Shown: positions 7,260 through 16,260, counted from the stretch's first letter. The stretch is DNA of 45,822 nt from Bacilli bacterium (GCA_022793145.1 JAAWCI010000031.1:1-45822); one strand, 5' to 3'. The notes: generated by a model from the letters alone, not told the origin. Program-made: numbers and translations.

Positions 7260-7817
7260 ATGAAAATAGTACAAATAACAGAAGTAAAAGCTCGAGCTTT
7301 ACAGGCTGAGTTACAAGAATTGGAGCAAAAAATAGCAGAAGCAAAGAACGAACATGGAAGAGCAGCGCGAGAAGAAGGGGGACTCTTTCAAAATTTCGCT
7401 AGTCATACAGCTTCTCAAGATATTGCACGCTGGACTGCGGACAAAGCAAGGATTGAAGAACTGTTAAATCGTGCTGAGATAGTAAAAATAAATGTAGAGT
7501 CAGATGAGGATACCGTTGAAATAGGAGATGTAGTGAAAGTAAAAATTGCATATGAAGGAGAAGACCCTGAAGAATTAAAGTTCCAAATTGATGGGCTTCG
7601 TCATATTTCAGGAGTTGTAAATGTGACATTTGAATCCCCTATGGGAAATGCATTGCGTGGCAAAAAAGTTGGAGAACCTTTCTCGTTAAGAAGATCTTTA
7701 GGGAGTCCAACAGAAGCAGATGGAACTATTTTGGGTATTGTAAAAGCCAAAGATTTAGAAACCAAAATTGGAGAAACGGAATTTAAAAAACCATATACAT
7801 TAAAAATGCATTCTTAG
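7260..7817 (+). CDS. GreA/GreB-like transcription factor with altered coiled-coil tip
   Basis: A 185-residue protein with Gre architecture. An N-terminal antiparallel coiled coil (about 8-75) is followed by a C-terminal FKBP-like domain (about 85-180) with SPMGNALRGKKVGE, the classical Gre signature. Gre factors insert the coiled coil into the RNA polymerase channel, where two tip acids (D41 and E44 in E. coli GreA, in REHGDLKEN) drive transcript cleavage. The aligned segment here is REEGGLFQN, so both acids appear replaced by Gly and Gln. It may be a non-cleaving paralogue. AGGAGG precedes the ATG, with an extended -10 (TGTTATAAT) at 7226-7234. It is probably monocistronic. Confidence 0.85.
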   Translation: MKIVQITEVKARALQAELQELEQKIAEAKNEHGRAAREEGGLFQNFASHTASQDIARWTADKARIEELLNRAEIVKINVESDEDTVEIGDVVKVKIAYEGEDPEELKFQIDGLRHISGVVNVTFESPMGNALRGKKVGEPFSLRRSLGSPTEADGTILGIVKAKDLETKIGETEFKKPYTLKMHS

Positions 7818-7833
7818 GAATGTTTTTTTTTTT
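7802..7833 (+). terminator. Terminator of the GreA-like gene
   Basis: GCATTC-TTAG-GAATGT hairpin flanked by A and T tracts, overlapping the end of the coding region. Confidence 0.75.
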
Positions 7834-7864
7834 ATTTCATATATTGTCATAGGAGGTTAGTTTT

Positions 7865-9076
7865 ATGAAGAAGTTAAAACCGTTTATTTTCCCACTCATT
7901 TTAATTGGTTCTGTTTTAATAGGATCGTTAATTGGTGTCATTTTTAAGGAAGATGCAACAGTTTTAAAACCATTTGGAGAAGTATTTTTAAATTTAATGT
8001 ATACACTTGTAGTGCCACTTGTCTTTTTTACAATTTCATCATCCATTGCAAATATGGTAAATATGAAAAGACTGGGGCATATTTTAAAATATTTATTTAT
8101 AACATTTTTGTTTACAAGCTTTGTAGCAGCTGTCTTGATGTTAATTGTATCCTTAATTATTGATCCAGTAGGAGGTGCAAGCATTCCTTTTGTATCCGAA
8201 GGGCAAGAAGCTGTTAATATTGGTAGTAAAATTGTAGAGATGATAACTGTTACAGATTTTGCTTCATTACTTTCAAAAGATCATATGTTGCCATTAATTA
8301 TTTTCTCTATTATATTTGGAATTAGTATTAGTTTACTTGGAAAAGAAGGAAAGAAAATCGCAACAGGATTAGAAACATTATCAAAAGTCATGATGAAATT
8401 TATTCGTATCATCATGTATTATGCTCCAATCGGATTAGGTGCTTATTTTGCATCTTTAGTTGGAGAATTTGGGCCAAATCTACTCGGTAGTTATGCCAGA
8501 AGTATGGCTTTATATTATGGAATGTGTATTTTGTATTTCTTTATTATGTATACTATTTATTCTTATTTTTCGCATAAAAAGAAAGGTATTAAAGCCTTTT
8601 ATAAAAATGCCTTTGCACCTGCTCTTACATCTTTGGCTACTCAATCATCACTAGCGAGTCTTCCTTCTAATTTAGAAGCAGCAGAACATATGGGAGTTCC
8701 AAAGGATGTTAGAGAAATTTGTATGCCAATAGGTGCTACGATGCATATGGAAGGTTCTAGTATGGCAGCAATTTTAAAAATTGTATTTTTATTTGGAATA
8801 TTTGGAGTACCATTTACTGGAATTGATACATATTTGATCGCCCTTTTGATTGCCGTCTTAAGTGGGGTTGTAATGTCTGGAATTCCAGGTGGAGGTCTCA
8901 TTGGAGAAATGTTGATTGTAAGTCTTTATAATTTCCCAGCGAGTGCTTTTCCAATTATTGCAACAATAGCATGGTTGGTAGATCCACCAGCTACCTGCTT
9001 AAATGTAACTGGTGACATTACTTCTTCTATGTTAGTTACTAGAATGGTAGATGGAAAAGACTGGATAAAAGATTAA
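7865..9076 (+). CDS. Dicarboxylate/amino acid:cation symporter (DAACS family)
   Basis: A 403-residue polytopic membrane protein of the GltP/DctA type that imports dicarboxylic amino acids or dicarboxylates with Na+ or H+. It shows the hairpin-1 serine motif TQSSLASLPSN and the transmembrane 7 region PIGATMHMEGSS. It also shows hairpin-2 SGIPGGGLIGE and the substrate-contacting DPPATCLNVTGD near the end. A canonical transmembrane 7 NMDGT is here HMEGS, which suggests altered ion or substrate specificity. Length is typical (about 400-430). AGGAGG lies upstream. No other transport gene is adjacent, so the physiological substrate cannot be told. Confidence 0.9.
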   Translation: MKKLKPFIFPLILIGSVLIGSLIGVIFKEDATVLKPFGEVFLNLMYTLVVPLVFFTISSSIANMVNMKRLGHILKYLFITFLFTSFVAAVLMLIVSLIIDPVGGASIPFVSEGQEAVNIGSKIVEMITVTDFASLLSKDHMLPLIIFSIIFGISISLLGKEGKKIATGLETLSKVMMKFIRIIMYYAPIGLGAYFASLVGEFGPNLLGSYARSMALYYGMCILYFFIMYTIYSYFSHKKKGIKAFYKNAFAPALTSLATQSSLASLPSNLEAAEHMGVPKDVREICMPIGATMHMEGSSMAAILKIVFLFGIFGVPFTGIDTYLIALLIAVLSGVVMSGIPGGGLIGEMLIVSLYNFPASAFPIIATIAWLVDPPATCLNVTGDITSSMLVTRMVDGKDWIKD

Positions 9077-9077
9077 T

Positions 9078-9106
9078 TTGCCAAACCCTTTAGAATGTGC
9101 TATAAT
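9078..9106 (+). promoter_or_regulatory. Sigma-A-type promoter
   Basis: TTGCCA at 9078-9083, 17-base spacer, TATAAT at 9101-9106, with TG one base before the -10. It drives the hypothetical gene at 9136. Confidence 0.75.
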
Positions 9107-9135
9107 GGCAAACGGCGTGTCTAAAAGGGGGACCT

Positions 9136-9738
9136 ATGAAAGAAAAAACATTAATATCATTAGATGGATATTATAAAGATTATAAAAATAATGAAGTAAA
9201 ACAATCTGAAATTATTGGGATTATAGAACTTGATACAGGCATTTTTAAAGGAATTGAAATTCCATATGGTGATTGTAGTGTAGAAAGCTATGTAGACTTA
9301 GTGGCTTATATTTGTCAAGCTTATAAAGCATCAAAAAGTTTTTCATTAATAGCTGGCTATTATAATGGAAGAACTTTGGAGTATCGTGGATTACTATCTG
9401 ATAAAAGTATTGCGTTTGGTTATTTTGATTTAGATAAAGATGAAGAACGATTAAAAGGAAGAGAAAAAGAACACTTAAATGGAAAATTTACACGAAGTTT
9501 TAGAAGACCTGTAAATCGATATGATGCAATTATATATCAACCACAACTTTTCCATTTTGAAGGTAATACAGAAATTACTAAGTGTCTAACTTATCTATAT
9601 GAACTTATAGAAGTTATATTAATGAAAGCTAATAGTAATTCTGGTTGGCGTGGAATTCAAATTTCAGCTGAAAGTATAGCTCCAAGAACAGCGAAAAAAA
9701 CTTATATGATAACTCCTTCTATAGGCGAAGTAAAATAG
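9136..9738 (+). CDS. Uncharacterised protein, paralogue of the next gene
   Basis: A 200-residue soluble protein I do not recognise. The N-terminus (LISLDGYYKDY, then IIGIIELDTGIFKGIEI) aligns with the start of the next gene (LIVLNGFDYDY, then LLGLLDQTTGMFEGVEV), so the two are diverged tandem duplicates. The middle is charged (DKDEERLKGREKEH), and the C-terminal part contains a hydrophobic helix (YLYELIEVILM). There are no membrane segments or catalytic motifs. It has a strong promoter, a GGGGG ribosome binding site and a terminator, so it is expressed as its own unit. Confidence 0.7.
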   Translation: MKEKTLISLDGYYKDYKNNEVKQSEIIGIIELDTGIFKGIEIPYGDCSVESYVDLVAYICQAYKASKSFSLIAGYYNGRTLEYRGLLSDKSIAFGYFDLDKDEERLKGREKEHLNGKFTRSFRRPVNRYDAIIYQPQLFHFEGNTEITKCLTYLYELIEVILMKANSNSGWRGIQISAESIAPRTAKKTYMITPSIGEVK

Positions 9739-9766
9739 AAAAGGGAAGTGCAACACTTTCTTTTTT
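9739..9766 (+). terminator. Intrinsic terminator
   Basis: GGAAGTG / CACTTTC stem (one G-T pair) with loop CAA and a T6 tail. Confidence 0.7.
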
Positions 9767-9812
9767 GTCCTAAAATTAGACACCATAATAAACAAAGAGA
9801 GGAATGATAAAA

Positions 9813-10322
9813 ATGAAAAAGCAACTTATAGTATTAAATGGATTTGATTATGATTATTGTGAAGAAATAAAACTTTATAGATTATTGGGATTATTAGATC
9901 AAACAACAGGAATGTTTGAGGGAGTAGAGGTTGTAACAGATGCCTTAGAAGCTCTAGAGAAAACCAAAGAAAAGGTTCGTTCGCTAGATCCTATGTCAGC
10001 TAAAGTAGTAACTGGAGTTATTGGAGAAAAAATAGATTATTCTACCTTAAATATGTCAAATGGAACAGTGAGTCATACTGTTTTAAAGCCATTAGAAAAT
10101 TGTTCTTTTTATGGACATGAGCAGCAAGAAGAATTATTTGTAGGAAGAATAAGTAGTTGGTTTAAAAGTGCATCAAAAATGCAATCAGTAGAGGATTTTG
10201 AACTAAAAGCAGCTTTAGAAAATATAATATCTTGTCATCAAAGAAATTTTCTTTGGAGAAAATTGCAGGCTAATGTAATGGCAAAAAAAGAAGCACCAAA
10301 AGTGAAAGCTTTCACTGATTAA
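9813..10322 (+). CDS. Uncharacterised protein, paralogue of the preceding gene
   Basis: A 169-residue protein with no recognised family. Its first 45 residues resemble those of the preceding gene. The C-terminal half carries CHQRNFLWRKLQAN and a basic end. An upstream ATG at 9804 would leave only one base after the GAGAGG ribosome binding site, whereas 9813 has ten, so I chose 9813. A 16-base perfect palindrome (10301-10316) lies at the 3' end of the coding region, followed by a T8 run at 10330-10337. Together these may form a weak terminator. Confidence 0.68.
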   Translation: MKKQLIVLNGFDYDYCEEIKLYRLLGLLDQTTGMFEGVEVVTDALEALEKTKEKVRSLDPMSAKVVTGVIGEKIDYSTLNMSNGTVSHTVLKPLENCSFYGHEQQEELFVGRISSWFKSASKMQSVEDFELKAALENIISCHQRNFLWRKLQANVMAKKEAPKVKAFTD

Positions 10323-10345
10323 AGGTCGCTTTTTTTTATCTTAGA

Positions 10346-10375
10346 TTGACGAACAAATGTATTCTATGCTATACT
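10346..10375 (+). promoter_or_regulatory. Promoter of addBA
   Basis: TTGACG at 10346-10351, 18-base spacer, TATACT at 10370-10375 with an extended TG. The expected leader is about 15 bases. Confidence 0.7.
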
Positions 10376-10397
10376 TTTTATAGTAGAAGGTGAAAGT

Positions 10398-12833
10398 ATG
10401 ATCTCATTAGAAAAAGTAAAGCAAGAAAATAGTATTATCATTACGCCATCCAATTATAAGATGGCACTTTTAAAAGAATTGTCAAAGGAATCAAGTTTTT
10501 ATCATATTCAATTTTTAACTTTATCTGAACTAAGAAAGCTTTTATTTTATGAATATCGTAAAGATGCTTTATATAAACTTTGTAATCAATTTTATTTAAT
10601 TCCAGAAAATGGAGCTATTCTATTAGATGCAATGTATAGTATCACAAAAGAGGAGCAAGATCCTGATTTATTTCGAAAAAAGGAATGGTTAAAAGAACAA
10701 GGATTAATAATGGAACATCCTGCTTTTTTAGAACAGTTAAAAAGGTCACATGTATTTGTTTATGGTTATGAAGATTATGAGATGAAACCTTTTCTTTTTC
10801 TTTTGAACATATATACTAAAGTAGAGTATTTAAAAGAGATAACTCCAACTTTTCTTCCAAAAGTGACAGAATATGAAACATTAGAAAAAGAAGTAGTAGG
10901 AACTGCTGAAAAGATTTCTTGCTTACTAAAGGAAGGAATTTCGGCTGATCATATTTTTTTAGGAGCCTTGAATAATGATTATAAAAGCGTTTTATCAAAA
11001 ATTTTTTATCAGTTTGGTATTCCTTTAGAACTTTATGATTCACATGCTTTATATGAATATCAAATGGTTCAAGATTTTTTAAAGATGATCCCATATGAAT
11101 CGTCTTTAAAAACTTTGCCAACTTTACTTTTAGAATTAGAAAATAAATATCCAAAAGCAAATCCATTTTATGCTGAGATCTATGAAATGCTCGCGTCTAT
11201 TTTTAATAAATATTATGATGGATCAAAAACCTTTTTGGACATAAAAGAGATCTTGATTTATGATTTAAAAAGGACAAGTATAAAGAAAGAAAACTATTAT
11301 AATGTGGTAAAAGAAGTTGACTTCTTATCAACTGCTTTTCAAGAAGATGATTATATTTTCTTGATGGGAGTTAATTTAGGAGAATTTCCAATGATTTATG
11401 AAGATACTGATTATTTTAGTGATGATCAGAAAATGCTTTTGGCGCTTTCAACATCTTTAGAGAAAACAATAGGAGAAGAACAAAAAGTTGTGAGAAAAAT
11501 AGAAGCACTTCCTCATATATTTTTGAGTTTCAAAAGAAAGAGTCCTTTTAAGGAATATTTAAAATCAACTTTTTTAGAGTTATATGAGATAGAAAAAGGA
11601 GAATATCATTATACCAATCAGAATTATAATACCTATCTTTTAAATTCTTCTTTAGATGAATTTATCAATTTTAATCATAAGACAGTGGACTTGCTCAACA
11701 GATATGGCCTTGAAACAATTTATTATGGAGAATATGACAACCAATTTACAGGAATTCATAAATCCCTATTTGAAAAATATGTTCCTTATGTTGTTTTATC
11801 TTATACAAGTATGCAGAAATTTTTCGAATGCCCATTTAAATACTATATTGGCTCAATTTTGAAAGTTGTTCCACCATTTATAGAAAGTACTAGTTTGATT
11901 GTTGGAAATTTATTTCATTCAATTTTGGAAAAATATTATAAGAAAGAAAATGATTTGGACGATATTATCAAAAAAGAATTAGAGCAAATAGAAATGTTTC
12001 CAATAGAAAAAAGAAACTTTTATTTGCAAAAATATGAATTAGAAATTAGAAAACTTATCAAAATCATGGATACTCAGCTTGCTCATTCAGAGTTTAAACC
12101 AACTTTTTTTGAAGAAACGATTGAATGGACGGAAGGAAAAAACATCACATTTAAAATATTTGGAAAAATTGATAAAATTTTAACAGTTGATGATGGAGAA
12201 AACTCTTATGTCATTGTAGTTGATTATAAAACTGGATTTGCAACTAGCGATTTATCTAAAGTGATTTATGGAATGAACATGCAATTATTAATTTATTTAT
12301 ATTTGATTTCAAAAGAAAAGAAGTTTCAAAATTATAAATTAGGAGGGGCTTATATTGAATCCATTGCAGCTGTTCTTCCAAATTATGTAGAAGGGAAAAC
12401 TTTAGAAGATTTGCTATTTGAGCAAAGTAAGCTAGATGGTATTAGTTTAAAACGAACTGAATTTATAAGTAGGCTAGATACACATTATAAAATTTCTAGT
12501 TATATTAAGGGTGTGAGAGTAAAAAAAGATGGAGATTTTTATGCATCAAATCGTTTGCTAGAAGAAGAGACGTTAAAAGAATTGTTAAAGGTTGTAGAAA
12601 AGAATATTAGGGAAGTAGAAAATGCAGTAGAAAATGCTGATTTTCCTATTGCACCTAAAAAATTTTCAAGTGAATTTAAAGAACAAGTTAGTAGTTGTAG
12701 TTATTGTTCCTATCGAGATATCTGTTATTTAAAACCCAAAAATGTAGTTCGATTAAAAGAATATAAAGATTTAGAGTTTTTAGGAGGTGAAAAGAATGAT
12801 ACCAATAAAACCAGCAAATGCGACATGGACTGA
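10398..12833 (+). CDS. addB: AddB/RexB-like subunit of the recombination helicase-nuclease
   Basis: An 811-residue protein, shorter than Bacillus AddB (about 1160). With AddA it processes double-strand DNA ends for RecA loading. The C-terminal third carries the RecB-type nuclease: a conserved Cys in FFECPFKYYIG (about 475-485), and VVDYKTGF with the D-x-K catalytic pair. The closing CSYCSYRDIC (about 765-774) supplies the other three cysteines of the 4Fe-4S staple. The N-terminal part is a degenerate helicase-like region; no Walker A is seen, as in RexB-type proteins. Its ATG follows AAGGTGAAAG, and it overlaps addA by 38 bases. Confidence 0.85.
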   Translation: MISLEKVKQENSIIITPSNYKMALLKELSKESSFYHIQFLTLSELRKLLFYEYRKDALYKLCNQFYLIPENGAILLDAMYSITKEEQDPDLFRKKEWLKEQGLIMEHPAFLEQLKRSHVFVYGYEDYEMKPFLFLLNIYTKVEYLKEITPTFLPKVTEYETLEKEVVGTAEKISCLLKEGISADHIFLGALNNDYKSVLSKIFYQFGIPLELYDSHALYEYQMVQDFLKMIPYESSLKTLPTLLLELENKYPKANPFYAEIYEMLASIFNKYYDGSKTFLDIKEILIYDLKRTSIKKENYYNVVKEVDFLSTAFQEDDYIFLMGVNLGEFPMIYEDTDYFSDDQKMLLALSTSLEKTIGEEQKVVRKIEALPHIFLSFKRKSPFKEYLKSTFLELYEIEKGEYHYTNQNYNTYLLNSSLDEFINFNHKTVDLLNRYGLETIYYGEYDNQFTGIHKSLFEKYVPYVVLSYTSMQKFFECPFKYYIGSILKVVPPFIESTSLIVGNLFHSILEKYYKKENDLDDIIKKELEQIEMFPIEKRNFYLQKYELEIRKLIKIMDTQLAHSEFKPTFFEETIEWTEGKNITFKIFGKIDKILTVDDGENSYVIVVDYKTGFATSDLSKVIYGMNMQLLIYLYLISKEKKFQNYKLGGAYIESIAAVLPNYVEGKTLEDLLFEQSKLDGISLKRTEFISRLDTHYKISSYIKGVRVKKDGDFYASNRLLEEETLKELLKVVEKNIREVENAVENADFPIAPKKFSSEFKEQVSSCSYCSYRDICYLKPKNVVRLKEYKDLEFLGGEKNDTNKTSKCDMD

Positions 12834-15800
12834 GGAACAATGGGAAGCTATTTATAAAGATGGCAATAATATTATTGTAAGTGCAGGAGCAGGAAGTGGA
12901 AAAACGGCTGTTTTAACAGAGCGAATTATAGAAAAACTAAAGAGAGGCGTTTCAATTTCATCTTTGGTTGTTTTGACATTTACAAAGGCTGCAGCCTTTG
13001 AAATGAAGACTAGAGTAAGAAAAAAGATAAAGAAAGAAATTGAAAATGGAAATAAAGGCCTTGAAAAGGAATTAGAAAAAATTGACAGTGCAGCTATTAC
13101 AACATTTGATAGTTATAGTCTATCACTTGTGAAAAAATATCATTATTTATTAGGAATAAAAAAGGATATTGGAATTGCTGATAATATTGTGTTAGGAATG
13201 AAGAAAAAAGAACTCATTGATGATGTATTTCACAATTTTTATCAGAGAAAAGATTTGGGTTTTTTAAAATTGTTAGATACATTTACAATAAAAGACGATG
13301 ACAAGATGAAAAGCATATGTTTAAAATTGAATGATTCCTTAGAATCGATTGCTCATAAAAAAGAATATTTAGATACTTATTTAGAAAAATATTACGAAGA
13401 ATCTTTTATTGAAGAAAAAGTGAAACAATACGAAAAGATTTTAGAGGAGGAAAAAGAGGAAATTTTAAGTTCGTTGGCTGATTTAAAAAGCAATGTGAAT
13501 CATCCTGTTGGAATAGAATTTGTTTTGCGTATAGGGGAGGTTTTAGAACCACTGTACGCATGTGCGAATTATGATGATTATAAAGTGATATCAACGGTTT
13601 CGCTTCCCTCATTTACAAGAAGTAAAAAAATAGAGGAACAAGAACTTTTAAAAATGAAAGAAATTTATGATTCATTAAAAGAGCATTTTATTCGATTAAA
13701 AGAACTTTGTATCTATGAAAACAGAATCTCTTTAAAAAGTTCTATTTATGATACAAGAGAAACAGTAGAAACTTTGATTTCTATTTTGAAAGAGTTCGAT
13801 AAAGAATTATTTGATTATAAGAAAAAAGAAAGCTTGTATGAATTTTCGGATATTGGAAGACTTGCTATTACATTATTAGAAGAATTTCCTTTTATAGCTA
13901 ATCAAATAAAAGAGAATACGAATGAAATTATGATTGATGAATATCAGGATACAAATGATATTGGCGATTATTTTATTTCTTTAATTGCAAATCATAATGT
14001 GTATATGGTTGGTGACATCAAACAATCAATCTATCGATTTAGAAATGCAAATCCAAGTATTTTTATGGATAAATATAGTAGTTATAGTATTCATCAAAAT
14101 GGTGAAAAAATAGATTTAAATAAAAACTTTCGTTCTAGAAAAGAAGTCTTGGAAGATATTAACTTTTTGTTTGAAAAATTTATGGATCAAGAAATTGGTG
14201 GCGCAGATTATAAATCAGGTCATGCAATGGTATTTGGAAATGAAGAGTATGAAAAAGGCGGAAAAACTGTTCAAAACTATCACTTTGAAATATTAGATTA
14301 TCAGTATAAGGAAACGGAATATGCAAGAACGTATAGACCAGAAGAAATAGAAGCTTTTATTATTGCAAATGATATTCAAAAAAAAGTAGAGAGTCACTAC
14401 CAAGTTTATGATAAAGATAACCACGAATTAAGAAATATTGCTTATAATGATTTCTCCATTCTTTTAGATCGCAAAACTTCATTTGATTTATATAAGAAAA
14501 TATTTACTTATTTAGGAATTCCTTTGTTGATACATAAAGATGAAGATTTTGTTTATTCAGATGAGATCTTTGTAATAGAAAATATGATGAAATGGATTTA
14601 TTCTATATTGGATTTTAATTATGCGAAAGATCATTTACAATATTCGGTGATGAGTGTATCTAGATCATTTGTTGCAGATATAAAAGATGAAGAATTATTT
14701 GAATTTTTTATGGAACATAAAGATAATTTTCAAGAGTCCTTAAACCTGAATTCGTCTCCTGTTTATGAATTACATCAAAAAATGCAGGGATTGGCAGAAT
14801 ATTCAAAAACACATACTTTATCAGAATTGTTGAACCAAATTTATCAAGAATTTGATATGTATCAGGCGATATTGAAATTGCAAAACATTGAGTTTCTTAG
14901 TATAAAATTAGATTACTTATTAGATGTTTCTAGAAATTTAGAAAAAATGGGATATCAAATATTTGATTTTATTTATTATTTAGAAGAAGCAATAAAAGGA
15001 GAAACTGACATTACTTTTAGTAGAAATCAAGAAGCAGATAGTAATTCAGTTAATTTAATGACAATTCATAAGTCTAAAGGATTAGAGTATCATATTTGTT
15101 ATTATGCAGGATTAGGGAAAAAGTTTTCTAAGGCTGATTTAAAAGATCGATTTTTATTTGATCAGAAGTTTGGATTTATTGTTCCTCATTTTGATGAAGG
15201 AATCAGAGAAAATTTCTATAAAGAATTGTTAAAAGAAGAATGGAATAAGGAAGATATTTCAGAGCGAATTCGAGTTTTTTATGTAGCACTTTCACGAGCA
15301 AAAGAAAAAATGATTTTTGTAACCAATTTGAGTGATAAGGAAGCAACTAGTTTTGATGATTTTGTTGATTCAAAAATACGTTTAAAATATAAATGTTTTT
15401 ATGACATTTTATTATCTATCAAATCGAAACTGAAGCCATATATAATTCCTTGTTCATTAGATAATCTTTTATTGACGAAAAAGTATGAGCAATTAAAAGA
15501 GACAAATTATGAGTCGCTATTAGAAAAATCCAATCAAAAAAGTAATTATATTAATTTAAGTATTCAGAAAAAGAAATTAGAAGAGAAAACATTCTCAAAA
15601 AGCTATCATATTGTAGATGAGAAAGAGCAAGATAGATTAGATCTTGGAATTAAATTGCATGAATGTCTTCAATATGTGGATTATAATCATATTGAAGAAA
15701 GTTTAGAAAAAATGGAATTGTCTAATTTTGAATATCAAAAATTAAAAGCATTTTTTCAAGCTGATTTTTGGTCTAATTTAAAATCTCCTATTTTTTATCA

Positions 15801-16032
15801 AGAATTAGAAATTATAGATATGGATAGTGATATTGAGTTTCATGGCATAATTGACTTGTTGATCGAAGATCAAGATATATGTTACATTATTGATTATAAA
15901 CTAAAGAATATTGAAAAGACCTCTTATCAAGAACAAGTAAAAGGATATAGGAAAGTAGTAGAAAAAAGATTAGGAAAAAAAGCGAAAGGGATTTTATATT
16001 CTTTGCTTGATGAAACTTATAAAGAGGTATAA
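12796..16032 (+). CDS. addA: AddA helicase-nuclease (UvrD/RecB superfamily 1)
   Basis: A 1078-residue protein, somewhat shorter than Bacillus AddA (about 1230). Walker A is SAGAGSGKTAVL (about 29-40). TFTKAAAFEMKTR is motif Ia, DEYQDTND at about 380 is Walker B, and GDIKQSIYRFRNA and NKNFRSRKE are motifs III-IV. The sequence MTIHKSKGLEY forms motif V and RVFYVALSRAKEKM motif VI. The C-terminal RecB-type nuclease has DLGIKLHE, GIIDLLIED and YIIDYKLKN, so its catalytic D-x-K is intact. A GTG at 12787 is in frame, but TAGGAGGTGA at 12781-12790 is clearly the ribosome binding site of the ATG at 12796. It ends the addBA operon. Confidence 0.93.
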   Translation: MIPIKPANATWTEEQWEAIYKDGNNIIVSAGAGSGKTAVLTERIIEKLKRGVSISSLVVLTFTKAAAFEMKTRVRKKIKKEIENGNKGLEKELEKIDSAAITTFDSYSLSLVKKYHYLLGIKKDIGIADNIVLGMKKKELIDDVFHNFYQRKDLGFLKLLDTFTIKDDDKMKSICLKLNDSLESIAHKKEYLDTYLEKYYEESFIEEKVKQYEKILEEEKEEILSSLADLKSNVNHPVGIEFVLRIGEVLEPLYACANYDDYKVISTVSLPSFTRSKKIEEQELLKMKEIYDSLKEHFIRLKELCIYENRISLKSSIYDTRETVETLISILKEFDKELFDYKKKESLYEFSDIGRLAITLLEEFPFIANQIKENTNEIMIDEYQDTNDIGDYFISLIANHNVYMVGDIKQSIYRFRNANPSIFMDKYSSYSIHQNGEKIDLNKNFRSRKEVLEDINFLFEKFMDQEIGGADYKSGHAMVFGNEEYEKGGKTVQNYHFEILDYQYKETEYARTYRPEEIEAFIIANDIQKKVESHYQVYDKDNHELRNIAYNDFSILLDRKTSFDLYKKIFTYLGIPLLIHKDEDFVYSDEIFVIENMMKWIYSILDFNYAKDHLQYSVMSVSRSFVADIKDEELFEFFMEHKDNFQESLNLNSSPVYELHQKMQGLAEYSKTHTLSELLNQIYQEFDMYQAILKLQNIEFLSIKLDYLLDVSRNLEKMGYQIFDFIYYLEEAIKGETDITFSRNQEADSNSVNLMTIHKSKGLEYHICYYAGLGKKFSKADLKDRFLFDQKFGFIVPHFDEGIRENFYKELLKEEWNKEDISERIRVFYVALSRAKEKMIFVTNLSDKEATSFDDFVDSKIRLKYKCFYDILLSIKSKLKPYIIPCSLDNLLLTKKYEQLKETNYESLLEKSNQKSNYINLSIQKKKLEEKTFSKSYHIVDEKEQDRLDLGIKLHECLQYVDYNHIEESLEKMELSNFEYQKLKAFFQADFWSNLKSPIFYQELEIIDMDSDIEFHGIIDLLIEDQDICYIIDYKLKNIEKTSYQEQVKGYRKVVEKRLGKKAKGILYSLLDETYKEV

Positions 16033-16068
16033 AAAAACAAATGTATATTTTAAAACATTTGTTTTTTT
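16033..16068. terminator. Bidirectional terminator after addA
   Basis: AAACAAATGT / ACATTTGTTT hairpin with A tracts on the left and T tracts on the right. It can end addA on the plus strand and a short minus-strand transcript coming from 16116. Confidence 0.8.
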
Positions 16069-16080
16069 ATTGAATTAAGA

Positions 16081-16103
16081 TCCCAAAGTAGAATACTTTG
16101 AGA
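16081..16103. promoter_or_regulatory. Palindrome A (CAAAGTA-gaa-TACTTTG), possible operator
   Basis: A perfect 7-3-7 palindrome at 16084-16100 with partly matching flanks. It recurs as the reverse complement at 16221-16245. Two identical palindromes around a promoter suggest binding sites for a dimeric regulator, or hairpins in RNA. Confidence 0.55.
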
Positions 16104-16122
16104 TTTATCTCTGACACGTTAT

Positions 16123-16150
16123 ATAATACCATTTTTTACCAATTTGTCAA
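16123..16150 (-). promoter_or_regulatory. Divergent minus-strand promoter
   Basis: Read on the minus strand: TTGACA (16150-16145), 16-base spacer, TATTAT (16128-16123). No minus-strand coding gene lies downstream, so it would drive only the candidate small RNA. Confidence 0.5.
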
Positions 16151-16220
16151 ATGTAACTTTTTTCAGAGACTGTTTCAGGCTATTCTTTTTCTTCTTTGTT
16201 TGCCTAAAGTTATCTATTTT

Positions 16221-16245
16221 TTCTCAAAGTATTCTACTTTGAGAA
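16221..16245. promoter_or_regulatory. Palindrome B (25-bp, 11-bp arms), possible operator of the MoxR operon
   Basis: TTCTCAAAGTA-TTC-TACTTTGAGAA, perfect 11-bp arms around a 3-base centre, ending 15 bases before the MoxR start codon and next to its GGGGGG ribosome binding site. A repressor bound here, or an RNA hairpin, could block expression. It is the inverted copy of palindrome A. Confidence 0.6.
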
Positions 16246-16260
16246 TAGTGGGGGGATATT

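Larger units (their letters stand above)
16033..16116 (-). ncRNA. Candidate small RNA, minus strand
   Basis: A promoter-like sequence on the minus strand (-35 TTGACA, -10 TATTAT, see 16123-16150) would start a transcript near 16116. The transcript would run through a 7-bp hairpin (the palindrome at 16081-16103) and end at the bidirectional terminator, giving about 80 nt. It contains no ORF. This is inferred from sequence signals only; the alternative is a spurious promoter. Confidence 0.3.

Noticed and set aside
10816..11166. 116-codon minus-strand ORF inside addB
   Set aside because: Antisense shadow, no ribosome binding site, hydrophobic Leu/Phe bias from reverse AT-rich coding.
16105..16260. 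Possible CRISPR or IS element from the repeated palindromes
   Set aside because: Only two copies in opposite orientation, no transposase, no spacers and no target-site duplication.
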